Source of the DNA: Oscillospiraceae bacterium
GTDB lineage: Bacteria; Bacillota; Clostridia; Oscillospirales; Ruminococcaceae
Assembly: GCA_017439985.1 (NCBI GenBank)
Contig: JAFSIC010000049.1
Span: 1 to 64,000, forward strand
Reading direction: 5' to 3'
DNA length: 64,000 bases
Positions 19,020-28,478 of this stretch are shown piece after piece (the stretch's first letter is position 1; every line of letters begins with the position of its first letter). The notes below the pieces were generated by a model. The model saw only the letters and a program-made list of their open reading frames with translations. It did no database searches and had not been told where the DNA came from. A program made the translations under genes and the position numbers.

Positions 19020-19048
19020 TTTACAAATTCGGTCAAAGATGATAACAT
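19020..19048 (+). promoter_or_regulatory. Possible promoter of the minD-like gene
   Basis: TTTACA, 17 bases and TAACAT, about 45 bases before the start codon. Confidence 0.45.
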
Positions 19049-19094
19049 TAGACTGTGTAACGACGTATTTTTACCACCCCGGGAGGACATACTC

Positions 19095-19829
19095 ATGGCA
19101 AAAACAATACTCATCACCTCCGGCAAGGGTGGCGTGGGAAAATCCACAGTCTGCACCATGCTGGGTTCCGCACTGGCACGGCAACACTGCCGTGTGCTGA
19201 TGCTGGAGACCGACTGCGGTCTGCGTAATCTGGACCTGATGAACGGTCTGGAAAATCAGGTGGTCTACGATCTGGGCGACGTCCTTCTGGGACGCTGCGA
19301 ACCGGCGAAGGCTATCCTCAAGTGTCCGTCCTGCGAAGGGCTGGACTTGCTTCCCGCCGCAGGCAGCACCCGCTTCCAGATCCCTGCAGGAACGCTGAGC
19401 CGCCTCATCAGCGGGCTGCGTGATTTCTACGACATCATTCTCATCGACTGTCCGGCCGGCTTCGACGATATCTTCGATGCGGTCATGGATGTGTCTGATA
19501 TGGGTCTGGTGGTGGTGACCCCGAACCTCATTTCCGTCAAGGACGGAGCCAAAGCCGCCGACTTGCTGGTGCAGGGCGGCATCAAAGAAGGCCGTCTGCT
19601 CATCAATATGGTGCCTCGCCGCTGGAAACCGACCGAAGCCCTGCCGGACTTCGACGCCATCATCGACATGGTGGGTCTGCAGCTCATCGGCGTTGTCCCT
19701 GTGGATATGGAAATGGGCGAAAACCTCAACCGCGGACGACAGGTTGGCCTGTATTCCGAGGGTGTAGAGGTCTTCGACAACATTGCAAGACGTCTCAGGG
19801 GAAAATGGGTTCCTCTGAGGATCGATTAA
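19095..19829 (+). CDS. minD: MinD-like ParA-family ATPase
   Basis: A 244-residue deviant Walker A ATPase (GKGGVGKSTV at about 10-19) with Walker B IILIDCPAGF. It resembles MinD, which positions the division septum by recruiting MinC to the membrane. MinD is usually ~260-270 residues with a C-terminal amphipathic membrane helix; this one ends RRLRGKWVPLRID, so the anchor is short or degenerate. In many Clostridia the locus reads minC-minD-minE(-rodA)-mgsA after PBP2; here no minC, minE or rodA is present. It could therefore be a MinD relative with another role. Confidence 0.8.
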   Translation: MAKTILITSGKGGVGKSTVCTMLGSALARQHCRVLMLETDCGLRNLDLMNGLENQVVYDLGDVLLGRCEPAKAILKCPSCEGLDLLPAAGSTRFQIPAGTLSRLISGLRDFYDIILIDCPAGFDDIFDAVMDVSDMGLVVVTPNLISVKDGAKAADLLVQGGIKEGRLLINMVPRRWKPTEALPDFDAIIDMVGLQLIGVVPVDMEMGENLNRGRQVGLYSEGVEVFDNIARRLRGKWVPLRID

Positions 19830-19856
19830 ATCGCATTAGGAAAGGAATGGAGAACA

Positions 19857-20261
19857 ATGAACATAGCCCTTATCGCACATGACACGAAGAAAGAACTGAT
19901 GGTGCAGTTCTGTATTGCATACTGCGGTATCCTCAGCCATCATAAAATCTGCGCTACCGGCGTAACCGGTAAGCTGATCGGTGACGCAACCGGTTTGGAC
20001 GTTGTCCGTTTCCTTGGCGGCGCACAGGGCGGCGACCAGCAGATCTCCGCACGCATCGCCTGCAATGAGATCGACCTGCTGCTCTTCTTCCGTGACCCGA
20101 TCTCCGCAAAACCAAACGAACCAAACGAAGCAAACCTGCTCCGTCTGTGTGACGTGCATAACATTCCTGTTGCGACCAACATCGCGACCGCAGAAGCGCT
20201 GATCCATGCGCTGGACCGCGGCGACCTTGACTGGCGCGACATCGTTAACCCAAAACGATAG
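19857..20261 (+). CDS. mgsA: Methylglyoxal synthase
   Basis: A 134-residue enzyme converting dihydroxyacetone phosphate to methylglyoxal and phosphate, a bypass of lower glycolysis under phosphate limitation. It has the MGS-like fold, with [13 protein letters not shown] at the N-terminus, the phosphate-binding TGVTGKLI, the [10 protein letters not shown] segment and the DLLLFFRDP motif holding the catalytic Asp. Its place after the mre/min cluster is the usual one in Clostridia. AAAGGAATGGAG precedes the ATG. Confidence 0.96.
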   Translation: MNIALIAHDTKKELMVQFCIAYCGILSHHKICATGVTGKLIGDATGLDVVRFLGGAQGGDQQISARIACNEIDLLLFFRDPISAKPNEPNEANLLRLCDVHNIPVATNIATAEALIHALDRGDLDWRDIVNPKR

Positions 20262-20269
20262 AATTTCAG

Positions 20270-20296
20270 CCGCTGTGGACTTCCACGGCGGTTTTT
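20270..20296 (+). terminator. Terminator of mgsA
   Basis: CCGCTGTGG (20270-20278) pairs with CCACGGCGG (20283-20291), one G-T pair, followed by TTTTT. Confidence 0.8.
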
Positions 20297-20305
20297 CTTT
20301 TCAAT

Positions 20306-20341
20306 CGGTGCGATCGACGCGCTTCGCTTACTTGATCGCAC
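20306..20341. repeat. Imperfect palindrome (GGTGCGATC ... GATCGCACC)
   Basis: Nine-base arms flank an 18-base centre that includes GCGCTTCGC. It has no T tail, so it looks like a short dispersed repeat rather than a terminator. It lies between mgsA and aspS, close to a second palindrome at 20408. Confidence 0.5.
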
Positions 20342-20407
20342 CCTACAAGCATATTATATAGTTTTTCCGGTTATTTTTCTTCCGCTCATTTTCCAAAAGG
20401 GGATATC

Positions 20408-20436
20408 GTAGGGCGCGATGCCCACATCGCGCCGCT
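20408..20436. repeat. Dispersed palindromic repeat, GTAGGG family
   Basis: GTAGGG leads into GGCGCGATG (20412-20420), a four-base loop and CATCGCGCC (20425-20433). A similar unit stands at 55334. Such short GC-rich palindromes are common between genes in this group of bacteria. Confidence 0.55.
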
Positions 20437-20470
20437 GACAGAAAACTTTGTGAAAAACAATAAAAATCCC

Positions 20471-20498
20471 TTGAAAAAAGCAAAAAATTGTGTATAAT
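20471..20498 (+). promoter_or_regulatory. Promoter of the aspS T-box transcript
   Basis: TTGAAA, 16 bases and TATAAT immediately upstream of the leader. Confidence 0.7.
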
Positions 20499-20504
20499 AA
20501 AAGA

Positions 20505-20740
20505 ATACAGCAAAAGCGTAGTTCGGAGGAGTACCTCTGCCGCACCTGTCCAGAGAGAAGCCGTTTGCTGCAAGGCTTTCAGGAAGCAGTGGGAAGACAC
20601 CGGATCAGCCGGGCGGTGACAAAGCCGATCCGTGATCCCGCGTTAAGGGACAATGAGTCCGTGGAATCTCCACGGAAATCAGGGTGGCACCGCGTGAATC
20701 ACGCCCCTGACTGTTCTTGTGAGCAGTCGGGGGCTTTTTT
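20505..20740 (+). promoter_or_regulatory. T-box riboswitch of aspS
   Basis: The leader has the AGTA and CAGAGAG stem I motifs, an aspartate specifier GAC at 20596-20598, the T-box AGGGTGGCACCGCG starting at 20681, and a terminator (arms 20704-20713 and 20724-20733) followed by seven T. Confidence 0.93.
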
Positions 20741-20795
20741 TATCCCATCTCATTATGTATGTATCAAATCACCCCACTTAAGGAGGAATTTTATT

Positions 20796-22583
<1,788 letters not shown>

Positions 22584-22596
22584 TCATCGGCATCCT

Positions 22597-22628
22597 GAGC
22601 CGGACAACTCCGGTTGTCCGGCTCTTTT
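22597..22628 (+). terminator. Terminator of aspS
   Basis: A 12-bp perfect stem (22597-22608 with 22613-22624), loop TCCG, then TTTT. Confidence 0.9.
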
Positions 22629-22674
22629 GTTTCCATTTTTATTGTTAAGCAACTAATACAAGGAGGTCAACCCT

Positions 22675-23445
22675 ATGAGATTAGAACGACTGACCTGGCC
22701 GCAGGCAGAACAGTACTTCAACGAAAATGACATGGTCATTCTGGCCATCGGTTCCATCGAATGCCACGGCACCCATATGCCTCTGGGCACCGACACCCTC
22801 ATTCCAAACCGTATTCTGGAGCTCATCGAAGAGAAATCCGACGTGCTCATCGCACCGACCATTCCATACGGTGCGACTCAGTACCTGTCTCCATTCCCAG
22901 GCACCATCAATCTGGGTCCTGACGGTCTCTACACCGTGGTTTCCAAGGTTGTGGAAGGTCTGTGGAGCCACGGCGCAAGAAAGATCATCATGCTCAACGG
23001 CCACGGCGGCAACGTCTCCGCTCTGGAAAAAGTAGCTCTGGAGCTGGACGAAAAAGGCGGTCTCGGCGTGATCCTCAACTGGTGGCTCATGGCCTGGGAT
23101 CTGAATCCTGCATGGAAGGGCGGCCATGGCGGCGGCGAAGAGACCGCCGGTGTGCTGGCTGTTGATCCATCTCTGGTGGATTGGGACGCTCTGCAGGAAA
23201 TGAACATCAAAAACGACGTCACCGAGAACATCAAACGCACCAACTTCAAAACCGTGGAATACAAAGGCGTGCCGATCGTCATCTGCCGCAAGGTGACCCG
23301 CTTCACCAACAACGGCTGGGTCGGCGCAGACCATCCAAAGGATGCTACCATCGAGTGGGGCACCGAAATGCTCCAGACTACCGCGGATTACATCGTTGAT
23401 CTGATGGAAGAGCTGAAAAAAGCTCCCATTGATGCGGCACGATAG
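22675..23445 (+). CDS. Creatininase family metal-dependent amidohydrolase
   Basis: A 256-residue protein of the creatinine amidohydrolase fold. Metal-binding residues are visible in GSIECHGTHMPLGTD (Glu, His, Asp), NGHGGN and the glutamates of GGHGGGEETAG. The family includes creatininase, FAPy deformylase-like ArfB and the peptide-trimming MftE. No creatine pathway genes or mycofactocin genes are nearby, so the substrate is unknown. AGGAGG precedes the ATG. The next gene, a HAD phosphatase, starts nine bases after its stop, so the two form an operon. Confidence 0.85.
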   Translation: MRLERLTWPQAEQYFNENDMVILAIGSIECHGTHMPLGTDTLIPNRILELIEEKSDVLIAPTIPYGATQYLSPFPGTINLGPDGLYTVVSKVVEGLWSHGARKIIMLNGHGGNVSALEKVALELDEKGGLGVILNWWLMAWDLNPAWKGGHGGGEETAGVLAVDPSLVDWDALQEMNIKNDVTENIKRTNFKTVEYKGVPIVICRKVTRFTNNGWVGADHPKDATIEWGTEMLQTTADYIVDLMEELKKAPIDAAR

Positions 23446-23453
23446 GTGAAGGC

Positions 23454-24296
23454 ATGAAGAAACGTGTATATTGCTCCGACGTGGACGGCACACTGGCTCG
23501 TCAGGGCTACTATCTGACCGAAGATACCCTTGCACTCGTTCACGAAATGGTGGACGCGGACATCAACTTCACCATCGTAACAGGACGTTTTCTGTCCCGT
23601 TCTCTGCCGGTGATGCAGCAGCTGAAGCTGAAAGTTCCTGCTTTCTGCCTCAGCGGCGCACTGGCTTACGACTGCGCCAACGAGCGCATCCTCAAGGTCT
23701 GGCCTATCGATCCTGCTGTTGCAAAAACCGTGGCAGAGCGCCTGCAGAGCCTCAAACACAACGTGCTGGCGGCAGTGTATCACCCGCAGGAGAACCGCTG
23801 CAAACTCTGTTTCAACTGGGTGAAGAACCCGCAGCCTTTCCCAATGGACAAGGTCAACGAGCTGGGTTATCTCCACGATGAGATCGTCACCGCCGAGAAC
23901 ATCATCCCTCTCATGGAGGAGGGACAGTGTATCTTCCTTGACATGGCGGGCGATGAGGGCACCATGAAAACCGCCTACGGTCTGGTAAGAGATATCGAGG
24001 GCATCAAGGTCTTTCTCCACGAAAGCCCCCACAACAAGGGTCTGTGGGTGCTGGACATCGTTGCCGAGAACTCCGGCAAGGGCAACGCCATCCAGTGGAT
24101 GAAAGAGTACATGGGCGCGGAGGAATCCGTGGGCTTCGGCGATCACTACAACGACCTGCCGATGCTGTTGGCTGCCGATATCGGCGTCACCATGGCGGAA
24201 GCACCCGAGGACATGAGAAAGATCGTGGATCTGGTACTGCCTGCCACCCCAAACTGCGTTCCCGATTACATCATGGCCGAGGAAGGCCTGCGATAG
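23454..24296 (+). CDS. HAD superfamily hydrolase (Cof-type)
   Basis: A 280-residue phosphatase of the Cof/class IIB HAD type. Motif I is DVDGT (residues 9-13, first Asp the nucleophile), motif II is the Thr of TIVTGR and motif IV is FGDHYNDLPML. The region between motifs II and III is the C2B cap. Family members dephosphorylate sugar phosphates or flavin and pyridoxal phosphates. It is co-transcribed with the creatininase-family gene, with a terminator straight after the stop. Confidence 0.88.
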   Translation: MKKRVYCSDVDGTLARQGYYLTEDTLALVHEMVDADINFTIVTGRFLSRSLPVMQQLKLKVPAFCLSGALAYDCANERILKVWPIDPAVAKTVAERLQSLKHNVLAAVYHPQENRCKLCFNWVKNPQPFPMDKVNELGYLHDEIVTAENIIPLMEEGQCIFLDMAGDEGTMKTAYGLVRDIEGIKVFLHESPHNKGLWVLDIVAENSGKGNAIQWMKEYMGAEESVGFGDHYNDLPMLLAADIGVTMAEAPEDMRKIVDLVLPATPNCVPDYIMAEEGLR

Positions 24297-24305
24297 CAAA
24301 AAAAG

Positions 24306-24335
24306 AACCCCCGTTCCGAAGAACGGGGGTTTTAC
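24306..24335. terminator. Bidirectional terminator
   Basis: An 11-bp perfect stem (24306-24316 with 24321-24331), loop CGAA, with A-rich and T-rich flanks between convergent genes. Confidence 0.88.
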
Positions 24336-24360
24336 TATGTACTGATTGGACTGCGCCGTG

Positions 24361-25293
24361 TTAGCGAATAAACAGGAAGATCATGTAAGCGAAGTATACA
24401 GCAACAGCGATGGCACCTTCGCTGCGTTTGATCTTGTCGCCGCTTGCACAGAAGGCCAGCATGATGAAGTGTACCAGAATGGAGAAGGCAATATCGATGA
24501 GGTTTTCCATACCAACAGCGATTGGGCTGAGAGCACAGGACATACCCAGAACCAGCAGAATATTGAACAGGTTGGAACCAACCACGTTACCAACTGCCAG
24601 ACCGCATTCGCCTTTGCGGGAAGCCACAAGGGAGGTCACCAGTTCCGGCAGGGAAGTACCCATTGCCACGATGGTCAGTGCGATGAAGTTCTCGCTGAGA
24701 CCCAGAGACTGAGCGATTGCGGTAGCGGAATCAACGACCATGTCGCCGCCGAATACAACAGCCACCAGACCGCCCACGATGTAAATCAGGGACATGAGAG
24801 GGGAGAGAACTTTGATTTCTTCTTCCTCAGAAGCTTCCGCACGACCCTGCAGCGCAGAGCGCACCATCAGCAGGATAAAGCCTGCAAAGAGCACCAGCAT
24901 GATGAGACCTTCCACACGGCCAACAACGTAACCGGTCCAGCCGAAGAGCAGCAGGAGAATGGATGCGCCGATGGTCATTGGGAAGTCGCGTTTGATGAAG
25001 CTTTTTTCAACAGGAACAGGGTTAACCACAGCGCAGAGACCCAGCACCATCAGCAGATTGAAGATGTTGGAACCAACCACGTTGCCCAGAGCGATGGCAT
25101 TGCTGCCGTTGAGACCTGCGGTGATGGAAACAGCCGCTTCCGGAGCGCTGGTACCCATAGCCACGATGGTCAGACCGATGATGACGGATGGAACTTTCAG
25201 AAGTTTAGCCACAGAGGAGCTGCCTTCTACGAAGTAATCCGCGCCTTTGATCAGCAATACGAAGCCGACCAGCAGTAAAACATAGGACATCAT
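24361..25293 (-). CDS. Calcium/sodium antiporter family protein (CaxA/YrbG-like)
   Basis: A 310-residue membrane protein with about ten helices and an internal duplication typical of the Ca2+/cation antiporter superfamily. The two alpha repeats are GLTIVAMGTSAPEAAVSI ... GNVVGSNIFNLLMVLGL and ALTIVAMGTSLPELVTSL ... GNVVGSNLFNILLVLGM. It would exchange Ca2+ or another divalent ion for Na+ or H+ across the cytoplasmic membrane. The ATG at 25293 has GGAGG eight bases upstream. Its leader is a yybP-ykoY-type element, which suggests that Mn2+ could be a real substrate or signal. Confidence 0.88.
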   Translation of the reverse strand: MMSYVLLLVGFVLLIKGADYFVEGSSSVAKLLKVPSVIIGLTIVAMGTSAPEAAVSITAGLNGSNAIALGNVVGSNIFNLLMVLGLCAVVNPVPVEKSFIKRDFPMTIGASILLLLFGWTGYVVGRVEGLIMLVLFAGFILLMVRSALQGRAEASEEEEIKVLSPLMSLIYIVGGLVAVVFGGDMVVDSATAIAQSLGLSENFIALTIVAMGTSLPELVTSLVASRKGECGLAVGNVVGSNLFNILLVLGMSCALSPIAVGMENLIDIAFSILVHFIMLAFCASGDKIKRSEGAIAVAVYFAYMIFLFIR

Positions 25294-25330
25294 AAAATTT
25301 TCCTCCTTTATTTTGGGAGCGGAGAAAAAG

Positions 25331-25478
25331 AAAAAGACTCCTGCCGCGGACTCGCATCTGCGGCAAAAGTCTTGTTTTTTCTCATCGAAAGCGTACAGCC
25401 GGTTTTTCACGTGATGACGACCGCACACACAGCCGTCCCCGTTTCCCCGAATACAGCTGCAAACTACTCCCTTTTACA
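25331..25478 (-). promoter_or_regulatory. yybP-ykoY-type (manganese) riboswitch
   Basis: On the minus strand the leader starts AGGGAGTAGTTTGC, contains GGTCGTCATCACG and CCGGCTGTACGC, then reaches GACTTTTGCCGC and a terminator whose arms lie in 25335-25346 and 25360-25371, followed by TTTTTCTTTTT. These are the hallmarks of the yybP-ykoY family, which binds Mn2+ and usually controls metal exporters. A transcription-termination mechanism is likely. Confidence 0.85.
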
Positions 25479-25483
25479 AGTCA

Positions 25484-25513
25484 ATTATAAGGGAGAGCAG
25501 GCGGGGAAGTCAA
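25484..25513 (-). promoter_or_regulatory. Promoter of the riboswitch transcript
   Basis: TTGACT, 18 bases and TATAAT on the minus strand just before the riboswitch. Confidence 0.7.
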
Positions 25514-25542
25514 GAAAAATTTACGGTATTTTTACACTCTTT

Positions 25543-26727
25543 TTACGGCTGAACGGTCTCGGTCTGTTCCGTCACCGGCATTTCCGGAGAAGCAGGAACC
25601 ATCGGAACTTCCACGAGCTCGGTGCTCTCAGTTGGCGGCACCTCAGACGGATACACAACGTCTGCTCGTTCCTGTGTTGCACCGTCCATGCTGATAAATT
25701 CCTCTCGGAGATAATTCTCCAGCTTTTCTCTCAGCTTGCCGATGCTTAAATCCAAATCGACCTGCTGGCTGTAGCAGGAATCAGCCACACGGCTGAACTC
25801 ATGCTCACCTTTTTCGCCGTTGTTCAGCTGGAATCTCGCCTCTTCCACCTTCGCGCTGAGCAGGTCATACTGCTTCTCGTAATCGCAAAGCTCCACGATG
25901 ACATCATTCATTTCCAGATAAGCCGCATCCAGCGCCTCAGCGCTCTCAGCGCCGTACTGTTTACGCAGATTGTAGGAGCGTTTCAGCAGGTCGCTGCGGC
26001 GTTCTTTGATATCCATGTAAAGCTCCGCCTGATCCAGCTGGAAGCGTTCCGCATTGTCATAAGAGTCAGCAGCGTTGGCAATTTCATAGCGCAGATTCTG
26101 AATATGACTCAGCTGATTTTCTACGATACTGAGGTAGTCCGCATAAGCGTTGCGGGCTTCCAGCACAGCAGTCCAATCATCCAGCTGGGTCTGCAGCTCC
26201 TCATAGTTGGCAAAGCCTTTGTAGTCCAGTCGCACATGATGGTACAGGTCGCCCATATTCTCCTCAGAGAGGTGGAGGGACACAGAGGCAGGCAGCTGAA
26301 TGATGCTCTGCCGGGAGTAGTTGTCATACAGCTCAGCAGACAGCCACTGCATGATGTTCTCCTCGGTCAGTTTCGGGTCATTGATCCAGCGGAAGTTCAG
26401 TTCCGCCTTGTCGCCGCGGATGTTCACATCAGGAACGATGTAGCTGAAGCCAAAGTCCTGATTTTTGATGTGGATCTGATTGTCAGGGGATTCCTGCACG
26501 GTAATGATGCCGTAGTAGCCGCTGTCAGCGATGGTCAGTTCCTTCACCGCAGAATCCACGGTGGTGTCGAACCAGTAGCTGTCCCAGTTTTCCTCCGCTT
26601 TATCCAGAATACCGTTGTAGAAATCAATGCCGCCGGATACAGCGAACGGGGTAGCGATGATAGCAGCCAGCAGTGCCAGCGCAAAGATAATGCCGGAAAT
26701 GGCAGCGATTTTTTTCAGGCTATTCAT
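25543..26727 (-). CDS. Membrane-anchored protein of the PadR/HAAS operon, unknown function
   Basis: A 394-residue protein not assigned to a named family. Residues about 5-28 form a transmembrane helix (IAAISGIIFALALLAAIIA). A beta-rich part follows (KELTIADSGYYGIITVQE onward) that resembles the DUF4097-type adhesin-like repeat domains often found in these operons. The middle is a long helical coiled coil (about 195-345). The end is rich in Pro, Glu, Thr and Val (VEVPMVPASPEMPVTEQTET), probably disordered. The start overlaps the DUF1700 gene by eight bases (ATGAATAG), so it is translationally coupled. Likely a cell-envelope stress or signalling component controlled by PadR. Confidence 0.65.
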   Translation of the reverse strand: MNSLKKIAAISGIIFALALLAAIIATPFAVSGGIDFYNGILDKAEENWDSYWFDTTVDSAVKELTIADSGYYGIITVQESPDNQIHIKNQDFGFSYIVPDVNIRGDKAELNFRWINDPKLTEENIMQWLSAELYDNYSRQSIIQLPASVSLHLSEENMGDLYHHVRLDYKGFANYEELQTQLDDWTAVLEARNAYADYLSIVENQLSHIQNLRYEIANAADSYDNAERFQLDQAELYMDIKERRSDLLKRSYNLRKQYGAESAEALDAAYLEMNDVIVELCDYEKQYDLLSAKVEEARFQLNNGEKGEHEFSRVADSCYSQQVDLDLSIGKLREKLENYLREEFISMDGATQERADVVYPSEVPPTESTELVEVPMVPASPEMPVTEQTETVQP

Positions 26728-27526
26728 AGAGTTCACCTTCCTCTTCCTGAGATACAGCTTCTTCACACATAATAGGCATCTCCGCCTGCGGAACGGTCAC
26801 AATGACCGGTTTGTGAGGCCAGTCCAGAATATAGCGCAGGATCTGCAGAAAGACCTTGCCGCACCAGCCCATGAGCATCAGCATCAGTGCGCCCAGACAA
26901 ACGATGAGGGCCAGCAGGGCGATGCACAGGGCAATGGCAAAGACCGTCACCGGCAGGGTCATGAAGTGGGCCGCCATGGAAGCGGCAAAGAAACCGAGGA
27001 TCACAGCGCCGAAACCGCAGAGCAGGCCAATGAAAGCACAGCCAACGCCCACAGCCGCCAGACCAAAGACAGCTGCCAGCGTTCCGCCCACCACCAGCAG
27101 AACGAAGAACTTCATCAGCAGCAGCAAACCGCTGCCCAGACAGCCCAGTGCGCCCTTTTTGCTTTCAGGTTTATTATAAATCTTCTTCTCACGTTTTTCT
27201 TCCGCAGAATTTCCATCCTCAGAAGCTTCTTCTTTGTTGCCGAAACCGAACTTCGGCATTTTGAATTTTGGCAGCTTAAACTCAAACTCCGCCTTAGGCA
27301 CGGCAGGAGTGATGGCCACTTTATAGCCGTTTTCCTCCATGATCTGCTGTGCGATCAGCTCCGGGGAACCCAGCTTGGCGGCGATCTCCTGATCGCTCTC
27401 GCCCTGACGCCGACCCTCCTCAAAGAACTCGGCGTAGTCTCGGATAATGTCGTCGATATCGGCTTTATCCAGATGTTGTTTCTTTAAAATCGTCTCCAGT
27501 TGATTCAGATACTCCAGTTTATTCAT
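26720..27526 (-). CDS. HAAS/DUF1700 signalling domain membrane protein
   Basis: A 268-residue protein. The N-terminal ~70 residues (MNKLEYLNQLETILKKQHL ... KLGSPELIAQQIMEE) are the HAAS/DUF1700 domain that accompanies PadR regulators. After a charged linker there are four or five hydrophobic segments (about 130-240) forming the membrane part. The ATG at 27526, six bases after GAGGTG, is preferred to a GTG three codons earlier. It overlaps the padR stop by eight bases. Confidence 0.82.
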   Translation of the reverse strand: MNKLEYLNQLETILKKQHLDKADIDDIIRDYAEFFEEGRRQGESDQEIAAKLGSPELIAQQIMEENGYKVAITPAVPKAEFEFKLPKFKMPKFGFGNKEEASEDGNSAEEKREKKIYNKPESKKGALGCLGSGLLLLMKFFVLLVVGGTLAAVFGLAAVGVGCAFIGLLCGFGAVILGFFAASMAAHFMTLPVTVFAIALCIALLALIVCLGALMLMLMGWCGKVFLQILRYILDWPHKPVIVTVPQAEMPIMCEEAVSQEEEGELYE

Positions 27527-27839
27527 GTGTTTCACCTCGCAAAATCTCTTCCACCATGTTGGAGAATTCCTTCCAGTCCAGCTTCAGCGCCCCCAGATAG
27601 GCGGCGCCCTTCTCGGTGATGTGGTAATATTTTCTCGCCGGACCCACGGTGCTCTCCTTCAGGTAGGTCACAAAATATTCCTCCTGCGTCAGCCGCCGCA
27701 GGATGGGGTAGACCGTACCTTCATTGATCTCGGTGTAATAGGCGATGTTTTGGACGATCTCATAGCCGTACATATCCTTACGGGCGATGAGCGCCAGAAT
27801 ACACATCTCGATGATACCCTTTCGGAACTGTGTGTTCAT
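27519..27839 (-). CDS. PadR family transcriptional regulator
   Basis: A 106-residue PadR-s1 type repressor: a winged helix-turn-helix (GYEIVQNIAYYTEINEGTVY then PILRRLTQEEYF) and a short C-terminal dimerisation helix. It starts the three-gene operon padR-DUF1700-membrane protein. An inverted repeat overlaps the operon promoter, suggesting autorepression. GGAGGG precedes the ATG. Ligand or signal unknown. Confidence 0.9.
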   Translation of the reverse strand: MNTQFRKGIIEMCILALIARKDMYGYEIVQNIAYYTEINEGTVYPILRRLTQEEYFVTYLKESTVGPARKYYHITEKGAAYLGALKLDWKEFSNMVEEILRGETHE

Positions 27840-27895
27840 CTCAGCCCTCCTTCTGTCTTACTCTCAGGCGACAGCCTTCGTCACCTTACGTACTG

Positions 27896-27924
27896 ATTAT
27901 AGCACACTACTGTGTAAGACACAA
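27896..27924 (-). promoter_or_regulatory. Promoter and probable PadR operator
   Basis: On the minus strand TTGTGT, 17 bases and TATAAT. The spacer carries the inverted repeat ACAC-AGTA-GTGT (plus-strand 27904-27915), where a PadR dimer would block polymerase. Confidence 0.65.
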
Positions 27925-27983
27925 TACCTAAAAATGAACAATACTTGAATTTTAACAATAGCCTTATCAGCTCAAAAGAAAAA

Positions 27984-28016
27984 ATCCTCTCGCTCAAAAA
28001 GGAGAGGATCGTTTTT
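27984..28016. terminator. Hairpin ATCCTCTC/GAGAGGAT
   Basis: Eight-base arms at 27984-27991 and 28002-28009, with A-rich and T-rich sides. No gene clearly ends here; it opens the repeat zone that follows. Confidence 0.55.
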
Positions 28017-28064
28017 CTTTTTCAGTATTGTTATGATTAGTATAGTTTGAATTAGTATAGTTAG

Positions 28065-28212
28065 GGTCGATACGGTCGACTTCTATAAGTCGATGCTGAC
28101 GACTTGATAAGTCGTTCCTGTCGACTGGTATGGTCGATTTTCTCGAGTCGATGCCGTCGACTGTCGATCAGGTCGACTCGATCAAGTCGATTCGAGCAGA
28201 TCGACTCGATTT
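28065..28212. repeat. Array of GTCGAT/GTCGAC hexamers
   Basis: About eleven copies of GTCGAT or GTCGAC are packed into 145 bases with irregular spacers, many forming short palindromes with each other. No ribosome binding site or convincing protein fits it. GTCGACT/AGTCGAC also occurs as an isolated palindrome at 53647. Function unknown. Confidence 0.75.
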
Positions 28213-28241
28213 GCAAATAAAGAAGATTGATATATTCTGTT

Positions 28242-28367
28242 CCGCGACACAAAAGTATCGCAAGGTACAGGCTGAAACGCGAAACAGACAGTGGACTCGG
28301 TCCACCGCGACACAAAAACATCGCAAAGCACAGGCTAAGCCGCGAAACAGACAGCGGACTCGGTCCG
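28242..28367. repeat. 63-base tandem repeat, two copies
   Basis: Unit one (28242-28304) and unit two (28305-28367) both read CCGCGACACAAAA ... ATCGCAA ... CGCGAAACAGACAG ... GGACTCGGTCC with roughly ten differences. A ten-base fragment of a third unit begins at 28416. Because 63 is divisible by three, both strands show repetitive open frames, but none has coding character. Confidence 0.75.
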
Positions 28368-28370
28368 CAA

Positions 28371-28398
28371 AAAGACCACCCCGATCGGAGTGGTCTTT
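28371..28398 (-). terminator. Probable terminator of the M42 peptidase gene
   Basis: AAAGACCA (28371-28378) pairs with TGGTCTTT (28391-28398), with an additional inner stem, and is followed on the minus strand by TTTTTG. Confidence 0.6.
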
Positions 28399-28478
28399 CA
28401 TACTCATATTCTGGTCCGCGACACAGGGCTTCTGTTATACACAAGCTGCAGCGCGGTCAAGCCCATCGGGGCACCCGA

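Noticed and set aside
28065..28425. CRISPR array
   Set aside because: The hexamers and 63-base units lack regular repeat-spacer alternation, and no cas gene is near. Nothing else in the window resembles an array.
28061..28444. 127-codon minus-strand frame and overlapping plus-strand frame in the repeat zone
   Set aside because: Both are products of the 63-base repeat, whose length is a multiple of three. No start context or conserved pattern supports translation.
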